A stretch of 64,000 nucleotides of DNA from Incurvaria masculella (GCA_946894095.1 OX335645.2:15275001-15339000), one strand, 5' to 3'; counted from the stretch's first letter, positions 33,076 to 44,847 are shown. Numbers and translations are program-made. Notes: a model not told the origin generated them from the sequence alone.

Positions 33076-33467
33076 TATTGGTAGTCGGATACACTAAGAT
33101 ATATTCCAGATCGCAAATTGTTTGAAAGCGTAATCTCAAGAATTGTCCCCGAATATCTTTAATTAGGCGCAAAGCTCGTTTTGTTTGTTTTCAGTGAGAA
33201 GATGTAATTACAGAGCGGGCGGCGGGCGCGGGGTGGCGGAGGGCGCGACGGGCGGGCGTGGGGTGGGTCTAATGATAATGGTGGCCGTCAGACGTCGATG
33301 CCTCCCAAAGGACGTGCATCAACTCAATTACCTCAACAGGATAATGTTTTCCTCTCGCGCTTGCTCCGGGATTACGCGGAATCAAATGAATACATTTATC
33401 TCAAGTGCGGGACCCAAGTAATATGAATGTTATGGTCTGATAGGATTTGTTCCAGCATTAAATCATC

Positions 33468-33618
33468 ATTTTTTTATGCGATCTGACATGGATGGCTAAT
33501 ACCACACAACTACCGTTATGATATTAGGCCAATACAACACATTCCCGGAGGAATTAGGTGCCATGCCAGGACCTTGCCTTTATGAGCTCCGGCTGGAAAA
33601 CACGGACAATTTTTTAGT
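33468..33618 (-). mobile_element. SINE, 5'-truncated
   Basis: A T-run then 'gacatggatggctaatacca', 'ggtgccatgccaggacc', 'ctttatgagc' and 'ggaaaacacggacaa': the complement of the SINE tail, cataaaggg-type. Confidence 0.8.
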
Positions 33619-33619
33619 A

Positions 33620-34779
33620 CCAGTCCAGTGAGACCTAGAATCATGATTTCCGTAATAAGCAAGGTTTCACAAAACAAGTATAGGAAAACAGCCGAAAAAT
33701 GTAAATATGAAGTAATTTAAAAAATTAAATGTTTGTATAAAACAACACGAAAAATATTTTTCAATGTTTGCAGTAGTTTGCATGGGCACAACGGGAATTA
33801 TCAAATATATGGATTCAGAGGGTATTTATTATTCAAATAGTGACGATGCGAGAGTGCACGGCCGCGCAGTCCCGGGGAGTATCAGGCAGCTGCACTGCAC
33901 ACGGGCGGCACACGGGCGGCACACGGGCTGCAGAAAAAATACAAGAGCAACAAAAATGCAATTACATAAATTATATCATGAAAAAACTATACCATGTCTA
34001 CTGAAAATGTATTGTCAGGCATATTTAATATCTACTTTTTCGTAATAAACAAGTAAGTGGATTAGCACTCGGTTTTATGTTCGCTGTATTGTACATTTTA
34101 GATTATTCGATAAAAGTGACGTACAATCGGCATTTACCTAACCGGCACACATTGGACTTTGACCAGGTTTTCCTTGTAAATACCTGCGAGAGAGAGTAAA
34201 GCACTCTGTACATGTTTATTGGGAAAAAGTTAATAAGCTTAATTATTTCATATCAAAGAACTGCGAAAGGCCTGCACTTATAGATGGCCATCTATTACGA
34301 AGTAATTATTAGTATTATCTTTGGTTACAGGCCAGGTGGAATCATTTGGTAGGTTGGCTTGCTGGTTGGAATCCTACCTTGCACACTACTTACAAATCAG
34401 TATTTGTACGGGACTGTTTTTTTATTACTGTGTTTCAATGTTGATATTTTCCATTGAGAGTCTAAAACCTCTGTTAATACGCGAAATTCAAGCGTGATTG
34501 CCAAAACGGCCAATCCACCGGCCTGGTGTAAAGCCTTTAAATAAGAAGAGTCTTGTTCTGTTTATAGGAGGCCGCAAAGGTTCATTGATGTTTTTGTTAA
34601 ATAGGAACTGCGAAAACTGATGTTGATCATGACATTCGAGAACTACGGTTGGAAAGCATGGGAGAAATTTTTTAAATTTAAGAATAATTTGTTTAAAAAC
34701 CTTAAGTGAGGCTAAAAGAGGCACGCGCAGAATAGTTGCAGGAAGTGTAAGCAACAAAGTTAGTGCGGGCTTAGTGCTA
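33620..34779. other. non-coding
   Basis: An 11-bp tandem repeat 'acacgggcggc' x3 is at 33898-33930. No gene is recognised. The 34488-34853 minus-strand frame (121 codons) has no domain and overlaps the promoter candidate. Confidence 0.35.
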
Positions 34780-34930
34780 AGCCTGCGAATTGGGCGCGCC
34801 ATTGCGTGTAGTCGCAAGGCGGGCGGAAGCTCTGTGGGCGGGCGCCGCTGCACGCCTCCCCGCCCGCCCTCCGCCGCTTCACAGGTATAAAAGGATTAAC
34901 AGTCACGCGTATTGTTTAAGCCTGTATAAT
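34780..34930 (+). promoter_or_regulatory. candidate RNA polymerase II promoter with TATA box
   Basis: 'tataaaagg' at 34886-34894 sits at the edge of a CpG- and 'gggcggg'-rich patch (34790-34880) that is unusual in this AT-rich window. A weak initiator-like 'aacagtc' follows closely at about 34898. The GC-rich character continues to about 35140. No coding exon was recognised downstream, so any gene would start with an untranslated exon. Confidence 0.35.
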
Positions 34931-35852
34931 TTGCCCGGTTATCTGCCGCCGCCCGACCCAAATTAACATTCGCCACTGCGGCGGCACTAAAACAATAATC
35001 GTTATTAAAAGTAAACGCCGCCAGTGTTCGCTCGTAAATCAACTTTCAGAATCGGTAATTAACGATTTAGTTGAGTCGACTGGCATGACGGCCGGCGGCG
35101 GCGGGGTGGAGTACCGCGGTGGTGTTACGGTAGTGGGTGTGCGGCGGATTTACCTGCTGATTTAGTGGAAAATTGGGAAATTTATTGCTTGCAAGGGAGT
35201 CATCTAGTCGAATTTAATTGAGAGTATCTATGCGGTTTAAAATATTTTCAGTAATTTACCTTCTTCCTTGTTATTGGTTAACTTTATAGCGAGCTCTTTA
35301 ACACTTAAGATAAAATATGCTTTAGATTAAATCACTTCCTTCCAGATTAGATAGTCTTCCTGCAACACTATCTCATCTGATATTCTTGCATTTTAGAGTA
35401 ATAATAATAGCTTACAAATTTCATTTGGTGGTATAATTAACAACGATACTGGTGCCACGGCCATTGTTCCGATGGAAGATTATTGTTTGGTTTTTGTTAC
35501 TATTTATCATAATAAAAAAAGATAGCATTATTAACAACTTGTGATTTATTTATACTGCAACAAAACAATCTGCCAGTTTGTTATAAAACTTCTGCTTAGT
35601 TTTAAGGATAGCTAAAATTTTACTGACTGTCGATCAAATAAAAAAAAAATCCGATTTAATTCCATAAGAATTTAAGGGCGTCAATTCACAACGAATGCCA
35701 GTGCGACCAAAACTAGCTCTTGAACAGATTTCTTGACTTTGTTTATGTGTTCCGACTGCAACTCATCACTCAAGTACACTATAGTTAAACTTAATTTAAA
35801 TGGGATATTTAACATTAAATATGCAGTGCAAAATTCAAAATTTTATTAATGT
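34931..35852. other. non-coding
   Basis: GC-rich up to about 35140, then AT-rich. No gene or repeat is recognised. Confidence 0.35.
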
Positions 35853-35919
35853 GAGATTCAGCGAAATCTACATTTGACGCATTGCAATCAAATGTCAAAT
35901 GTGGATGTCGCTACAACTC
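35853..35919. mobile_element. 67-bp foldback MITE
   Basis: 'gattcagcgaaatctacatt' and 'aatgtggatgtcgctacaac' are inverse with few mismatches. A second copy is at 58177-58299. Confidence 0.6.
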
Positions 35920-36268
35920 AAATAATTGAGATAAACTATCTATTATTTTATATAAAATTATCTTAATTTTAGAACGCAAACCGGGGGGCCGCGTCAGAAC
36001 TTACTTGAATATCCATCATTTCGTTTTAATTAGGGAGCGGCCGAGTATAGATGCCAGGTGGCTTATCCTCGCTTGCTTCTAATTATGAAACATGGATTTG
36101 ATTTGCTAAATTTGTCGACACACAAAGCGCCACCAACTAAATTAACTTTAGCATCAATAAATCTCAACAAAGGTTCGAAAATGGAACAAAACCATTATTA
36201 GCACTCTCCTCTCAACAATTCTGTGTACTTAATACGCCAACAATCACACGCGACCTGAAATAATTATG

Positions 36269-37402
36269 AAAATATTTTTAAATAAAAAAAGGACCGCCTT
36301 CAAAAAAACCGGAACTAAAAAGCAAAAAATAATTGGTTACTTTTAATTAATGTACGAAAAGCTATTTTAATTCTAACTAATTATGTACAATTTCTTAATT
36401 TTTAATCATCTTTTGAAGTCGGTGCCTTGGGTAGAGTTCGCTTCGCACGCTGCTGACCGAACAGACACTATTTCAGCCGAACACACCCGAAGTCTACGAG
36501 AGCGTAAACAACCTGAGTCAGCAATGATTGGTCCACAGACATCGTCATTCCACAGAGCATTTTAAGCAACCGTTCGTCTAACTGGAGATGCCCTTAGCGT
36601 TGGTTTACGTGCAGCTGATATCGATACAGCGCAGCGTACTGAAATTGGGTTTCAACGATTATTAGTACTTTCGGCTTTATAAAGGCGCGCACTGGTGAAG
36701 GAGTACGTTAATTCGCTGCTCTGTGTTGATTGGTACTTCCCTGCAACATCGTTGTCTGAACGAGACGATTTCTGTCGAAATTGGTGAGATATGTACTAAC
36801 CGCACACTCGTTTTGACACGTAGTTGAGAGCAGACACCTCAAAGTCGCTACCTATTGTTTTCTGTTCTTTTTTATATTTGTTTTTTTTTTTGTTTTGTGT
36901 TGTGTAGGTATTTAGGTACAATAAAAAGTACAAGCTACACCTACCTAAATATTTATCATATAAGTGGTCGTTGTTTTTATATTGGTTTGTTCGTAGGGTT
37001 TTCTTGTAAATATTTTGTTTTACTGTGTTAGGTATTTAGTTTAAGTATAAGGCATATTTAAATTACAAAGTACTTGCCTAAATACCTACTTTCATACGTT
37101 TTTCCGACCTGTTTGTTTATTTAATTTTTGTTTTTGTGTTTTGTTCAAGTAGGTAAATGTAAGTAGCTACCTACTTATATTTCTTTCTTAGCCATAGGTG
37201 ATATTAATCTAACTACTTGCAGCCCTTAAAGAACGTCTACCCAAGGCACCGACTTCAAAAGATGATTAAAAATTAAGAAATTGTACATAATTAGTTAGAA
37301 TTAAAATAGCTTTTCGTACATTAATTAAAAGTAACCAATTATTTTTTGCTTTTTAGTTCCGGTTTTTTTGAAGGCGGTCCTTTTTTTATTTAAAAATATT
37401 TT
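36269..37402. mobile_element. 1.13-kb element with identical 167-bp inverted arms
   Basis: 36269-36435 and 37236-37402 are inverse and, base by base, I find no difference between them. The arms contain 'cttttgaagtcggtgccttg' and 'ggaccgccttc'. The 800-bp centre has no long ORF. 'attttttgctttttag' occurs both inside the right arm and just outside it (37403-37418). No target duplication was identified. Confidence 0.85.
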
Positions 37403-37437
37403 ATTTTTTGCTTTTTAGTGGTGGCGTAACTTTTGAC

Positions 37438-37490
37438 TCAAGGTGGGCGAGCCCTCCTGCTCAACTTCACATACAAAGTGGAAAGAAGAT
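37438..37490 (+). mobile_element. left-end fragment of the TTAA-family MITE
   Basis: 'caaggtgggc', 'cctgctcaact' and 'catacaaagtggaaagaaga' match the first 50 bp of 47855-48395. Confidence 0.55.
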
Positions 37491-37539
37491 ATACATACAT
37501 ATACAATATAATACAATACAATGAACGAGCATTAGCAGA

Positions 37540-37725
37540 AATGAAACCATTGAGAAATCTCATTTCTGACGAAAGGTAGACCGGTAACTATCTGGATTCA
37601 TGAGTTCACGGTTGATACGTACGATAATTGATACGATGAGATCACGTGAGATAGAGTGCTGTGACAGACGGACGGACGGACGGACAGCGGAAGTTAGTGC
37701 CCTTAGGGAACGGAACCCTAAAAAG
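37540..37725 (-). mobile_element. microsatellite-bearing interspersed element, short copy
   Basis: 'gtgacagacggacggacgga' and 'cagcggaag...taggg.acggaaccctaaaaa' match one side of the element at 19530-19815. Confidence 0.7.
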
Positions 37726-37829
37726 ACAAAACAACGAATGACCGGAACCGCTGAGCTTCTGAATTTCTCATCCTACCATCGTTCCGGATAGTCTGTTTCT
37801 TGCGTAAGTTTAAGTTGTATGAAAATGTG

Positions 37830-38270
37830 TACATATCGGCCTCGTTTATCCCCCCTTAACAGTTGAATTTTGTAAAATCCGTTGTGAGCGAGCCTTTTCG
37901 TCTTAACAAGAAGTCACTGAAAATTTTAAGTTTCGAGGATAATTGGTTTACCAGATCTCAACATGAGTGGTTTTCGCCTAAATGTGTTCATTTTGACCTG
38001 TTTTACCCCCCTAATAGTATAATTTCCAAAAATATTTTCTTCTTAAAAATTCCCATCTAAAACAAAACATACTCTGACATTTCTGGGTTCAGCGGCTCTA
38101 GAGATAGAAATGTGTACAATTTGCCCTCTTTTACCCCCCTTGAATACAACAGTTGAAGTAAAAAAAAACCTCTCATACTGAGCAATCTCACCCGAAAAGA
38201 AAGCTACTGTAACTAAAAAATCACTTTTCTGGGTTCGCGGGGTTAAGAAATTCGATGTTTGTTATAGTTA
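37830..38270 (+). repeat. three diverged tandem units
   Basis: Units start near 37832 ('gtgtacatatcggcctcgtt'), 37979 ('gtgttcattttgacctgttt') and 38111 ('gtgtacaatttgccctcttt'). Each continues '.taccccccttaa/taatag/tgaata' and has an A-rich end. The spacing is about 150 and 130 bp. Probably part of a retroelement 3' region. Confidence 0.6.
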
Positions 38271-38466
38271 AGTACCAAACTACTGAACCGATTTTGATAA
38301 AAAAAAAATGGGACCAACTAGAAAGTATACCCTTTCAAACAAAAAAAGAATTTTCCAAATCGGTCCACGGGTCTTCGAGTAATTGGTGAACATACATAAA
38401 AAAAAAAATAAATAAAAAAGATTCCGACGAATTGATAACCTCCTCCTTTTTTGAAGTCGGTTAAAA
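38271..38466 (+). repeat. retroelement-type tail
   Basis: 'aaccgattttgataaaa', 'aatcggtccacgggtcttcg' and 'acctcctccttttttgaagt' then 'cggtt'. It shares its end with 22655-22790 and its middle with 13345-13478. Confidence 0.7.
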
Positions 38467-38614
38467 ATGGTTATGAAACATGTGTTTGGGTAATATACAT
38501 TCTTGCCGTAAATGATAGAGGTAGGTAATTCCTATTTAGCGTACGCTGTCATTAGTACCAGATGATCATGGAAGCCATTCGATTGCGGCTTCTTTTCGTA
38601 CTGACGAGTGGCAT

Positions 38615-39325
38615 ATGATAATCTAGAGACCCTCCAACTCTGAAGGAATATAGGATCTATCTCTGTGTTCTATCGTATTTACCATGGATAAGACTCGTCG
38701 GAGCTGCATTGCGCTGTCCCTCCAGTTCCCTTTACCCATCGCTCAAGGCAGGGAATACACCCATACACTCAGAAAATAAGAACTAACCTATCCCGTAGAT
38801 CCTTTATGTATGGGGTCGGTAAACGATGGAATCTACTCCCTGCCGAGGTATTTCCACCAAAGTTTTTTTTATGTAACTGGACCTGGACATCTAATACAAA
38901 ACTGACCGTTATCCTAACACATTACATGGGGAACTTGGTGCCATTCCGCGAGGTTCCTTATATTGCTCGGCTACATTGAATTGGGTGGAAAACACGAAAG
39001 GTTTTCATTGCCGCTTTGACCATCGACTCAAGGAATCATTCAATGTGACGGTACCAGCCCGGGCTTAACTCTACCACCTAGTAAGTAAGGAAGGGGACCT
39101 ACAGTTTTACGTGGAATCCTAACCACTCAACCGTTAAAAATGGTCACCCGTCCAGAGCCCAACCGCGCTCAAAGGGCTACCGAGGCTGACAAATCTGGGG
39201 TACTTCAAACATGGTGTGAAGAAACATCTGGCTGGCCGCCGGACACCGGCATGGTTTTCGCAGCACCGCCTGAAAGATCGAAAGCCCATGGGCGTCGTCG
39301 GACACCTTACATATGAGATCCTAAA
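38615..39325 (+). pseudogene. LINE 3' fragment interrupted by a SINE
   Basis: 38615-38865 covers the 'tctagagaccctccaactct' to 'ctgccgaggtatttcc' part. 39180-39325 continues with 'cttcaaacatggtgtgaaga' to 'gggcgtcgtcggacacc'. The gap is filled by the minus-strand SINE at 38866-39178. Confidence 0.85.
38866..39178 (-). mobile_element. SINE, 5S-headed, inserted in a LINE fragment
   Basis: The complement begins in the 5S-like head ('ctggacgggtgacca'), runs through 'ggattccacgtaaaactgta', 'ggtggtagagttaagcccgg' and 'gcaatataaggaa', and ends in an A-run. 'caaag' occurs on both sides and may be the target duplication. Confidence 0.85.
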
Positions 39326-39575
39326 CATCTGTGATCGATCTTTAGAACCACTATCCTAAAGCAATTATCACCTAGATCAAATATACTGATATAGCAACCA
39401 CAGCGAGCGACGTGGCCATTAATACATGATGAGGTATTGAAAGCGTTCGCAGTATCATTAACATAAGAAGGCGCGGTGTGTAGTGCAGCACAGTAGATAT
39501 ATAGCTGTGTGACCGGTGTCCCGGCAGTAGCTCAACTCTGGCGATTTTTGACATAAATACCTTCTCTCTATTGAA

Positions 39576-39891
39576 GCCGCGTTCCGAATTGCGCTCTGAC
39601 GCCGACAGCTTGAATACAGTTGGTCCGAATCGCGCTGAAAGTGCTCAGAGCCTCTGTAACGAGTTGAAAATCACTTATGGATTTTTTGTTGATCTCTTCG
39701 ATTTCCAGGTTTACACCATTTCATAGTGCTGGCGAAATGTCCATGTCAATGACAATTGTGTAAACTTGCGGAATCGGAGAGCTCAGCGAAATTTCGATAA
39801 GAGATTTGTAACTCGTAATAGAGGCTGTCACCGCGATACGGACCAACTGTATTCACGCTGTCAGCGTTTGAGCACAATTCGGACCGCGACC
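39576..39891. mobile_element. foldback MITE with ~70-bp (extending to ~110-bp) arms
   Basis: 'gaatacagttggtccgaatc' (left) and 'ggaccaactgtattcacgct' (right) are the core of long inverse arms. Inverse similarity continues inward through 'gcctctgtaacgagttgaaa'. Non-coding. Confidence 0.75.
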
Positions 39892-40569
39892 CGAGTATCT
39901 GGGTTGTCACTTGAATATTTGCGGAGCACTACTGATTCTGTTGTTTCTAAAAAGATGATTTCGAAGGACCATTAGTGACAGTTCAGCACCGCGAAACTAG
40001 CTCAAAGCCCATACAAGCGAAATGTGCCTGCATAGGTGCACGAAATAGGAACTTTGCATGGGGTTGAGCTACTGGATGTAATCCTATATATATTCTGTGC
40101 CTGTAGGGAATAGCGGGTACGGGCAGGCCCGCTCTAGGTCTAGGTAATCCTGTGTGCATGTAATCGCGCTCCATTTCGCATGCAAATGATCCGGCGCAGC
40201 CACAAAGGGTGAATTTCGGCCAAATAGAGTTGATTTACCGGTAATCGTGGTGAGCCGTCCCCCGCACAGGATCGCCCGGTTAATCTTTCCCTGGCGTGGA
40301 ATTCTACACGGTATAGGCAGGCTGTGTGGATCGCTGTCAGAGAATCCGAGAGCTAGCCAGACCGCAGCTATAGCCTCTGCCTCATTACGACTCTGCTTAG
40401 TACACTATTGGCCCCCTGAGCTGTAGACCTCGCGTTTCTGTATTACATAGCTTAAAACTGAATCTTCCCAAACGCTTTAGGTCTATCCAAAACTTCTTTC
40501 TGACAATTTTGAACATTTTTCAAAAGGGTTTTGCCGTTTTGAAAAAAAATGAAAAAAATGTTTCTACAA
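39892..40569. other. non-coding
   Basis: No gene or family is recognised. Confidence 0.3.
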
Positions 40570-40720
40570 AAAAAAACTGATTTAATGATATAACCAGTTC
40601 ACAAAATTTCACGAGAATCAGTTGAGAAATGCGACCAGTAGAAGAGAACCGCCGAACAGCCGGACAGACATACGAAAGCAATTTTGCCCGAGCTAAAACG
40701 GAGACCCGGTCGGTCAGTTA
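40570..40720 (+). repeat. retroelement or Helitron tail remnant
   Basis: 'cacaaaatttcacgagaatc', 'ggacagacatacgaaagcaa' and 'tttgcccgagctaaaacgg' are phrases I recall from lepidopteran retroelement 3' ends. Confidence 0.45.
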
Positions 40721-40814
40721 GAAACGCTCCCCAGAATTCATGTACGGAGCGCATCACCCTCAACTTCACAGTAGGCATTGGCATTGGCAAGGAAAACGTA
40801 TGTGGGTCAAATTC

Positions 40815-41189
40815 CGTTGTGTCATTGGACTTTGGGTCTTTGCATCTAGGGTGATGCCGTTTGTACATACCAACCAGAGGTCGAGGTTCAAATCCCCGCC
40901 CCGGTAGTGTGCTACTTTCTTTATCTTTCTGTGTTGGATAAGTGCATTTCGTTACGAATGAAAGCTGTTCCATGGTTCGGAATCCATGTAAAGCTGTAGG
41001 TTCTCTTCCCCTACTAGGTGGAAGGTGGGTTAAGCCCGCCCGGGTTGGTGCCATGGCGTTGGATGTAGCCGTGCTCATAAAGGGAAGGTCCTGGCATGGC
41101 AACTAATTACTCCGGGAATAAGGCGTGTAATATAATATCATCATGACTGTGGGTGTGGTATTAGCCATCCATGTCCAGTGACATAACAA
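40815..41189 (+). mobile_element. SINE with tRNA-like head
   Basis: A B-box 'gaggttcaaatccccgcccc' is at about 40870-40889. The body follows: 'atggttcggaatccatgtaa', 'cccctactaggtgg', 'taagcccgcccgggttggtg', 'gctcataaagggaaggtcct', 'gtattagccatccatgtcca'. An internal deletion removes the 'gatggtcgaagcgg' block. Confidence 0.8.
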
Positions 41190-41863
41190 TAATATTTTTT
41201 AGCATAGAAGAATGGAAAAACTTGTTGCATATGACATCTCATCAAAACACAATTAATTAAAACACAAATAAATTAGGTATCTATTTTTTGTTGACAAACG
41301 ATAGATTCAAAGAAGAAAAAGAATTAAAAAAATCAAAATTTGAACGCGAACATTGTGAGAGAAATAAAGAAGAGTCAAAGTAGGTATTTTTTTTCGATCA
41401 TGTCTACGCGAAGCCAAGCGGAGCCTTATTGATTTGGAGCCGATCACTGGTGCTTTTGTTCCGGTCGCATTTAGGGTTCCGGAGTTTGCGATTTGAAATA
41501 TATCTCCTTATTGCTTCGAGTCTCGTCTCTCTAAGTAAGTAAGTAATTACTCCGATTCAATTACTCCATTGTATCGGAGCCCTAGGCGGATTTGTCTGCG
41601 TTACAAAAGTCCTACAGGGATTTGTCTAGAATACGGTCATGAAACATCCGTCTTTTCATTCGGACATATTTAATATTTTATCATCTCCCGTTTGATTAAA
41701 AAAAAGTATCAATAAATAACTTTGGCCAAATATAAATTTTCTTTTTTTTTTCGAAAAATACCTAGCCAAAAATATATTAATAAGGAATTCCGTTTTTTAA
41801 TAATCCGAAGAAAAAAAGACATAAAGTTAAGAAATATCGGTTTTACTCTAGGTAAAAAACCCA
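41190..41863. other. AT-rich non-coding
   Basis: No gene or family is recognised. Confidence 0.3.
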
Positions 41864-42192
41864 GTTCCCAGCTGTCACCTAAATTGGCGTTTACATAAAA
41901 CGGATCGATTGGCGTTTTCAAATGTATGGAGAAGAGCGCGCGCAGTGAGTGTTAAAGTAACTAACGTTTGCGAGTCCAAGTTTGATTTGACAGCTTACTC
42001 ACCGTAGCCGAAAATACGTTAACGTTGCCGTTTGCGCCGACTTCGCGTTTTCATATAAATCGGATGTCCGAGTTTGACTTTGACAGCTTGAAAAAGTAAA
42101 GCCACAGAATATGTAGTAAAATTTGTATGGAGTTTGACGTTTTTGCGTAACCTCGAAGTTCCGTAAATGCCAATTTCGGTAAGAACTCAGAC
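41864..42192. mobile_element. MITE, TCACCTAAATTGG family, copy 1
   Basis: The ends 'tcacctaaattggcgttta' and 'taaatgccaatttcggta' are inverse. Interior phrases 'gcgttttcaaatgtatggag', 'tttgatttgacagcttactc' and 'tggagtttgacgttttt' are shared in order with 59625-59958. Confidence 0.8.
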
Positions 42193-42400
42193 TAACCATT
42201 TTGGACATTCTCAAAGCCGTGGTATTTAAGACGGTTTTAGCACGAATAGTCATAAACGACTTAAGCGTCATCTACAAATGCACCAACCCCCATAAGAAAC
42301 ACTCATCTCACAGGAGAAGTAATCAAAATTGGGTGGAGACATAAGTGGAGACTAAGCCGACTCTGGCCGTTTCCCATTTAATAAACTAAATAATTGAAAG

Positions 42401-42612
42401 AACTTGACCTCTCCCAACTGTACTGCGATCCGCGAAATGAAACATTGAATGCAGATATTGCAGAAATGTTCGGTGGATTCACAAAAATTGGCATATGTAT
42501 TATTTATCACGAAACCCTGGCAAAAACCAACAAATATATTAGAGATTATTCATTTCTTCAAGCTGTCAATGACCCTGAGGAACTAATTGACGGCTTGAGA
42601 AATGCACAATAA
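42401..42612 (+). CDS. candidate terminal exon, unidentified protein
   Basis: A TTG-opened frame runs 42394-42612. An AG at 42399-42400 after a weak pyrimidine stretch gives a possible phase-1 acceptor. The peptide LDLSQLYCDPRNETLNADI, then GFTKIGICIIYHETLA, then SFLQAVNDPEELIDGLRNAQ is well balanced and reads like a real soluble helical protein. AATAAA overlaps the stop and a second one is at 42689-42694. Family not recognised. A decayed gene or transposon fragment is the main alternative. Confidence 0.35.
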
Positions 42613-42699
42613 AATTGTATGAATTGCTATTATCAGGCGTGGCTATTATGATTCACTAATATTACTGCACAGCAGTGGTTATAGTCCCAATAAAACATA

Positions 42700-43675
42700 A
42701 GCAAAGTTTTAATTTATTATAACTTTAGTTACACATTGTTATCTGTCCTAGATATGTGTTGAGTTTCTTCGTTTTTTCCCGACTATAAAATCCTATAAAA
42801 ATCCGAAGACATTGTAAACCAATCCAGATAAGTAAGACAGTGAATAATGTGGGACACGTACGAGTATGAGGCAAGAAGATGGGGACTCTTACGGCACCTG
42901 TATTTTGCCGTTTTTTGGCCACTCGGAAAATGCCACGGGAAATGGATTTCTGGATGTTTTTTTTTTCATTGAGTTGGACATGTCTTGAAACTTGGCTTCA
43001 ACGAGTGGAGGTTGATCTTTAATCCGCGTATTTACTTCCGATTATATAGAAGCAATCTCAGCATAAATCAGCCCATATTTTTCCGGCCAGCCGAACCAAA
43101 ATATTGCTCGTATTCAAATGTAACCGCACGAAATGCCTTTCCGCGGTGACGTATGCGAACGAGCGCTTATGTAAATATACCGGAGGGTTCTATTTATTCT
43201 GGGAGTCTTCTTCGCATTCCTCCCTTGTGACGAGTGACATTCCGAACGCTCGGAGCGAACGAGGCGTAATTTTCGCCACCGAGCGTTCCGGCTCGACGTG
43301 AAATATCTCGAGAATGAGTGAAGAGGAGAGGAGGCGCGGGCATCGTGGGCCGGGCAGGCACGCGTGAGCGAGGGTCTCGAGCCGTTCCATTTCGCCCGTC
43401 GTCCCCATTGATCGCGTCGGCTTCATTAGCTTGCGCCTCTCGGCCGAGAGCCGTGGAGAGGATGTGGAGTATCGAGTGACGCCTCCTCACTCCTCACGCA
43501 TGCGAGCGCTCCGTCATCACACCGAGTTGCCGTTCATTGTCTTGGAAACGGTGGAATAAGTTTGTATTGTTACCCGGTCGGTCACTAAGGGATGGATTGT
43601 GTTGAATACAATTGAGATTTTGAAGTTTTATATAATTGTTGAGTGAGTATCGCAAGTACTAATTTATTCTATTCG
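42700..43675. other. non-coding; GC-rich around 43200-43520
   Basis: Overlapping frames on both strands in the GC-rich part have no domain features. Confidence 0.35.
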
Positions 43676-43790
43676 ACACTTAAAGGGCCTTTTTTACTAA
43701 AGTGATGATTATCTTGTACTGGTATTGATTGCAAGCTGCTAAGAAAGGCCCTTAAATGTGGCGATTAAGCTAATCAGCAGTAGGTGAAAA
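43676..43790 (+). mobile_element. single-arm relative of the 4575-4750 foldback element
   Basis: 'gacacttaaaggg', 'gatgattatcttgtactggt' and 'attgattgcaagctgctaa' then 'gcgattaagctaatcag' match the right arm plus flank at 4669-4770. Confidence 0.7.
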
Positions 43791-44847
43791 AGGCCCTAAG
43801 TCTCACTTGTTGGTCATGACATTCATTTGAGGAAGCAAATGTTTGGGGCACGGTTTGGGTATATCTCTAGTCCATTATTTTTCAACGTTCTCGACCTATG
43901 GTAAGACGTAAGCGGTCGAGCACGGATTTTATAGTGATATTGTTGATTTGACACCGGTCAGGTTAAGTTAGTTTTCTTATAGTAGATTGACAATTATACA
44001 GGGTTTTAACCAAATATCTGCAGCGTATAATTGGCTGTCTCTTGCCGGCTGTCTCTTGAGTCGAATGATCGACTGATACGTTGTAGAACTATTCATTGCT
44101 AGAAGGGTCATTCTCAGGAAGGGTGGGAAAAGTTCTTTTTCACCTAATATACCCTTTTCCCACACAATTTGGCTTTGGCACTTTTTTAAAAGGATCATAT
44201 TTATTTATTGTCTTTAAGTTGCATTTTCATATAAGGAAACACATCAGAAAAGTAGCATTCTTATACATCAAGTAAATAATGAAAAAAAAAACGCGTCCTG
44301 TGAAGTTCTTACGTGTTCTTATGGTATCGTTGGAACTCTAAAAAATAAGTAGTAAGTAATTAGTGCGCGAACTCACTCGCTGGTGCTGCCACCATTGTAT
44401 GTAAAAGTGGCTTTCGGTTGCTACGCCTTCCCTTCCATGCTCGTTGGGTGCACCTTTGCTGTGGCCACTTTCGCTATAATGTTGTCGAATATGATGACAT
44501 TGACCTCGATACAACGGGTTTCAACTGGTTTGTGGGCTCCAAGGACGGCGTTTCCCGCCCTTCGGATCACCCGATATCAACCGTTTGAAATACTACACCA
44601 CGTTTGGTAACGTACACGTCCTATAACTTTAGCTGTTCCGGTTGTACATGCTTACAGACTGTTGTGGCACCAAGCTAACCTGTATCTAAAAAGCTTCAAA
44701 AAAGCAGTTGAATGAATCACGGATATTGAAATTAAATGATTATTTTCTAGTCGTGTTGGATTTTAGAATAAAGGAAATTTCTCGAGGTATGATGCTTGCC
44801 ATTAGCTGATCAAGGCGAAGCAATTCTAGAGGCGGTAGTATCGTCAA
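43791..44847. other. non-coding
   Basis: No gene or family is recognised. Confidence 0.3.

Noticed and set aside
40850..40890. tRNA gene
   Set aside because: Only the B-box half is convincing; no full cloverleaf or acceptor stem, and it continues into SINE body.
40599..41102. 167-codon minus-strand ORF
   Set aside because: It runs antisense through the tRNA-headed SINE and a retroelement tail.
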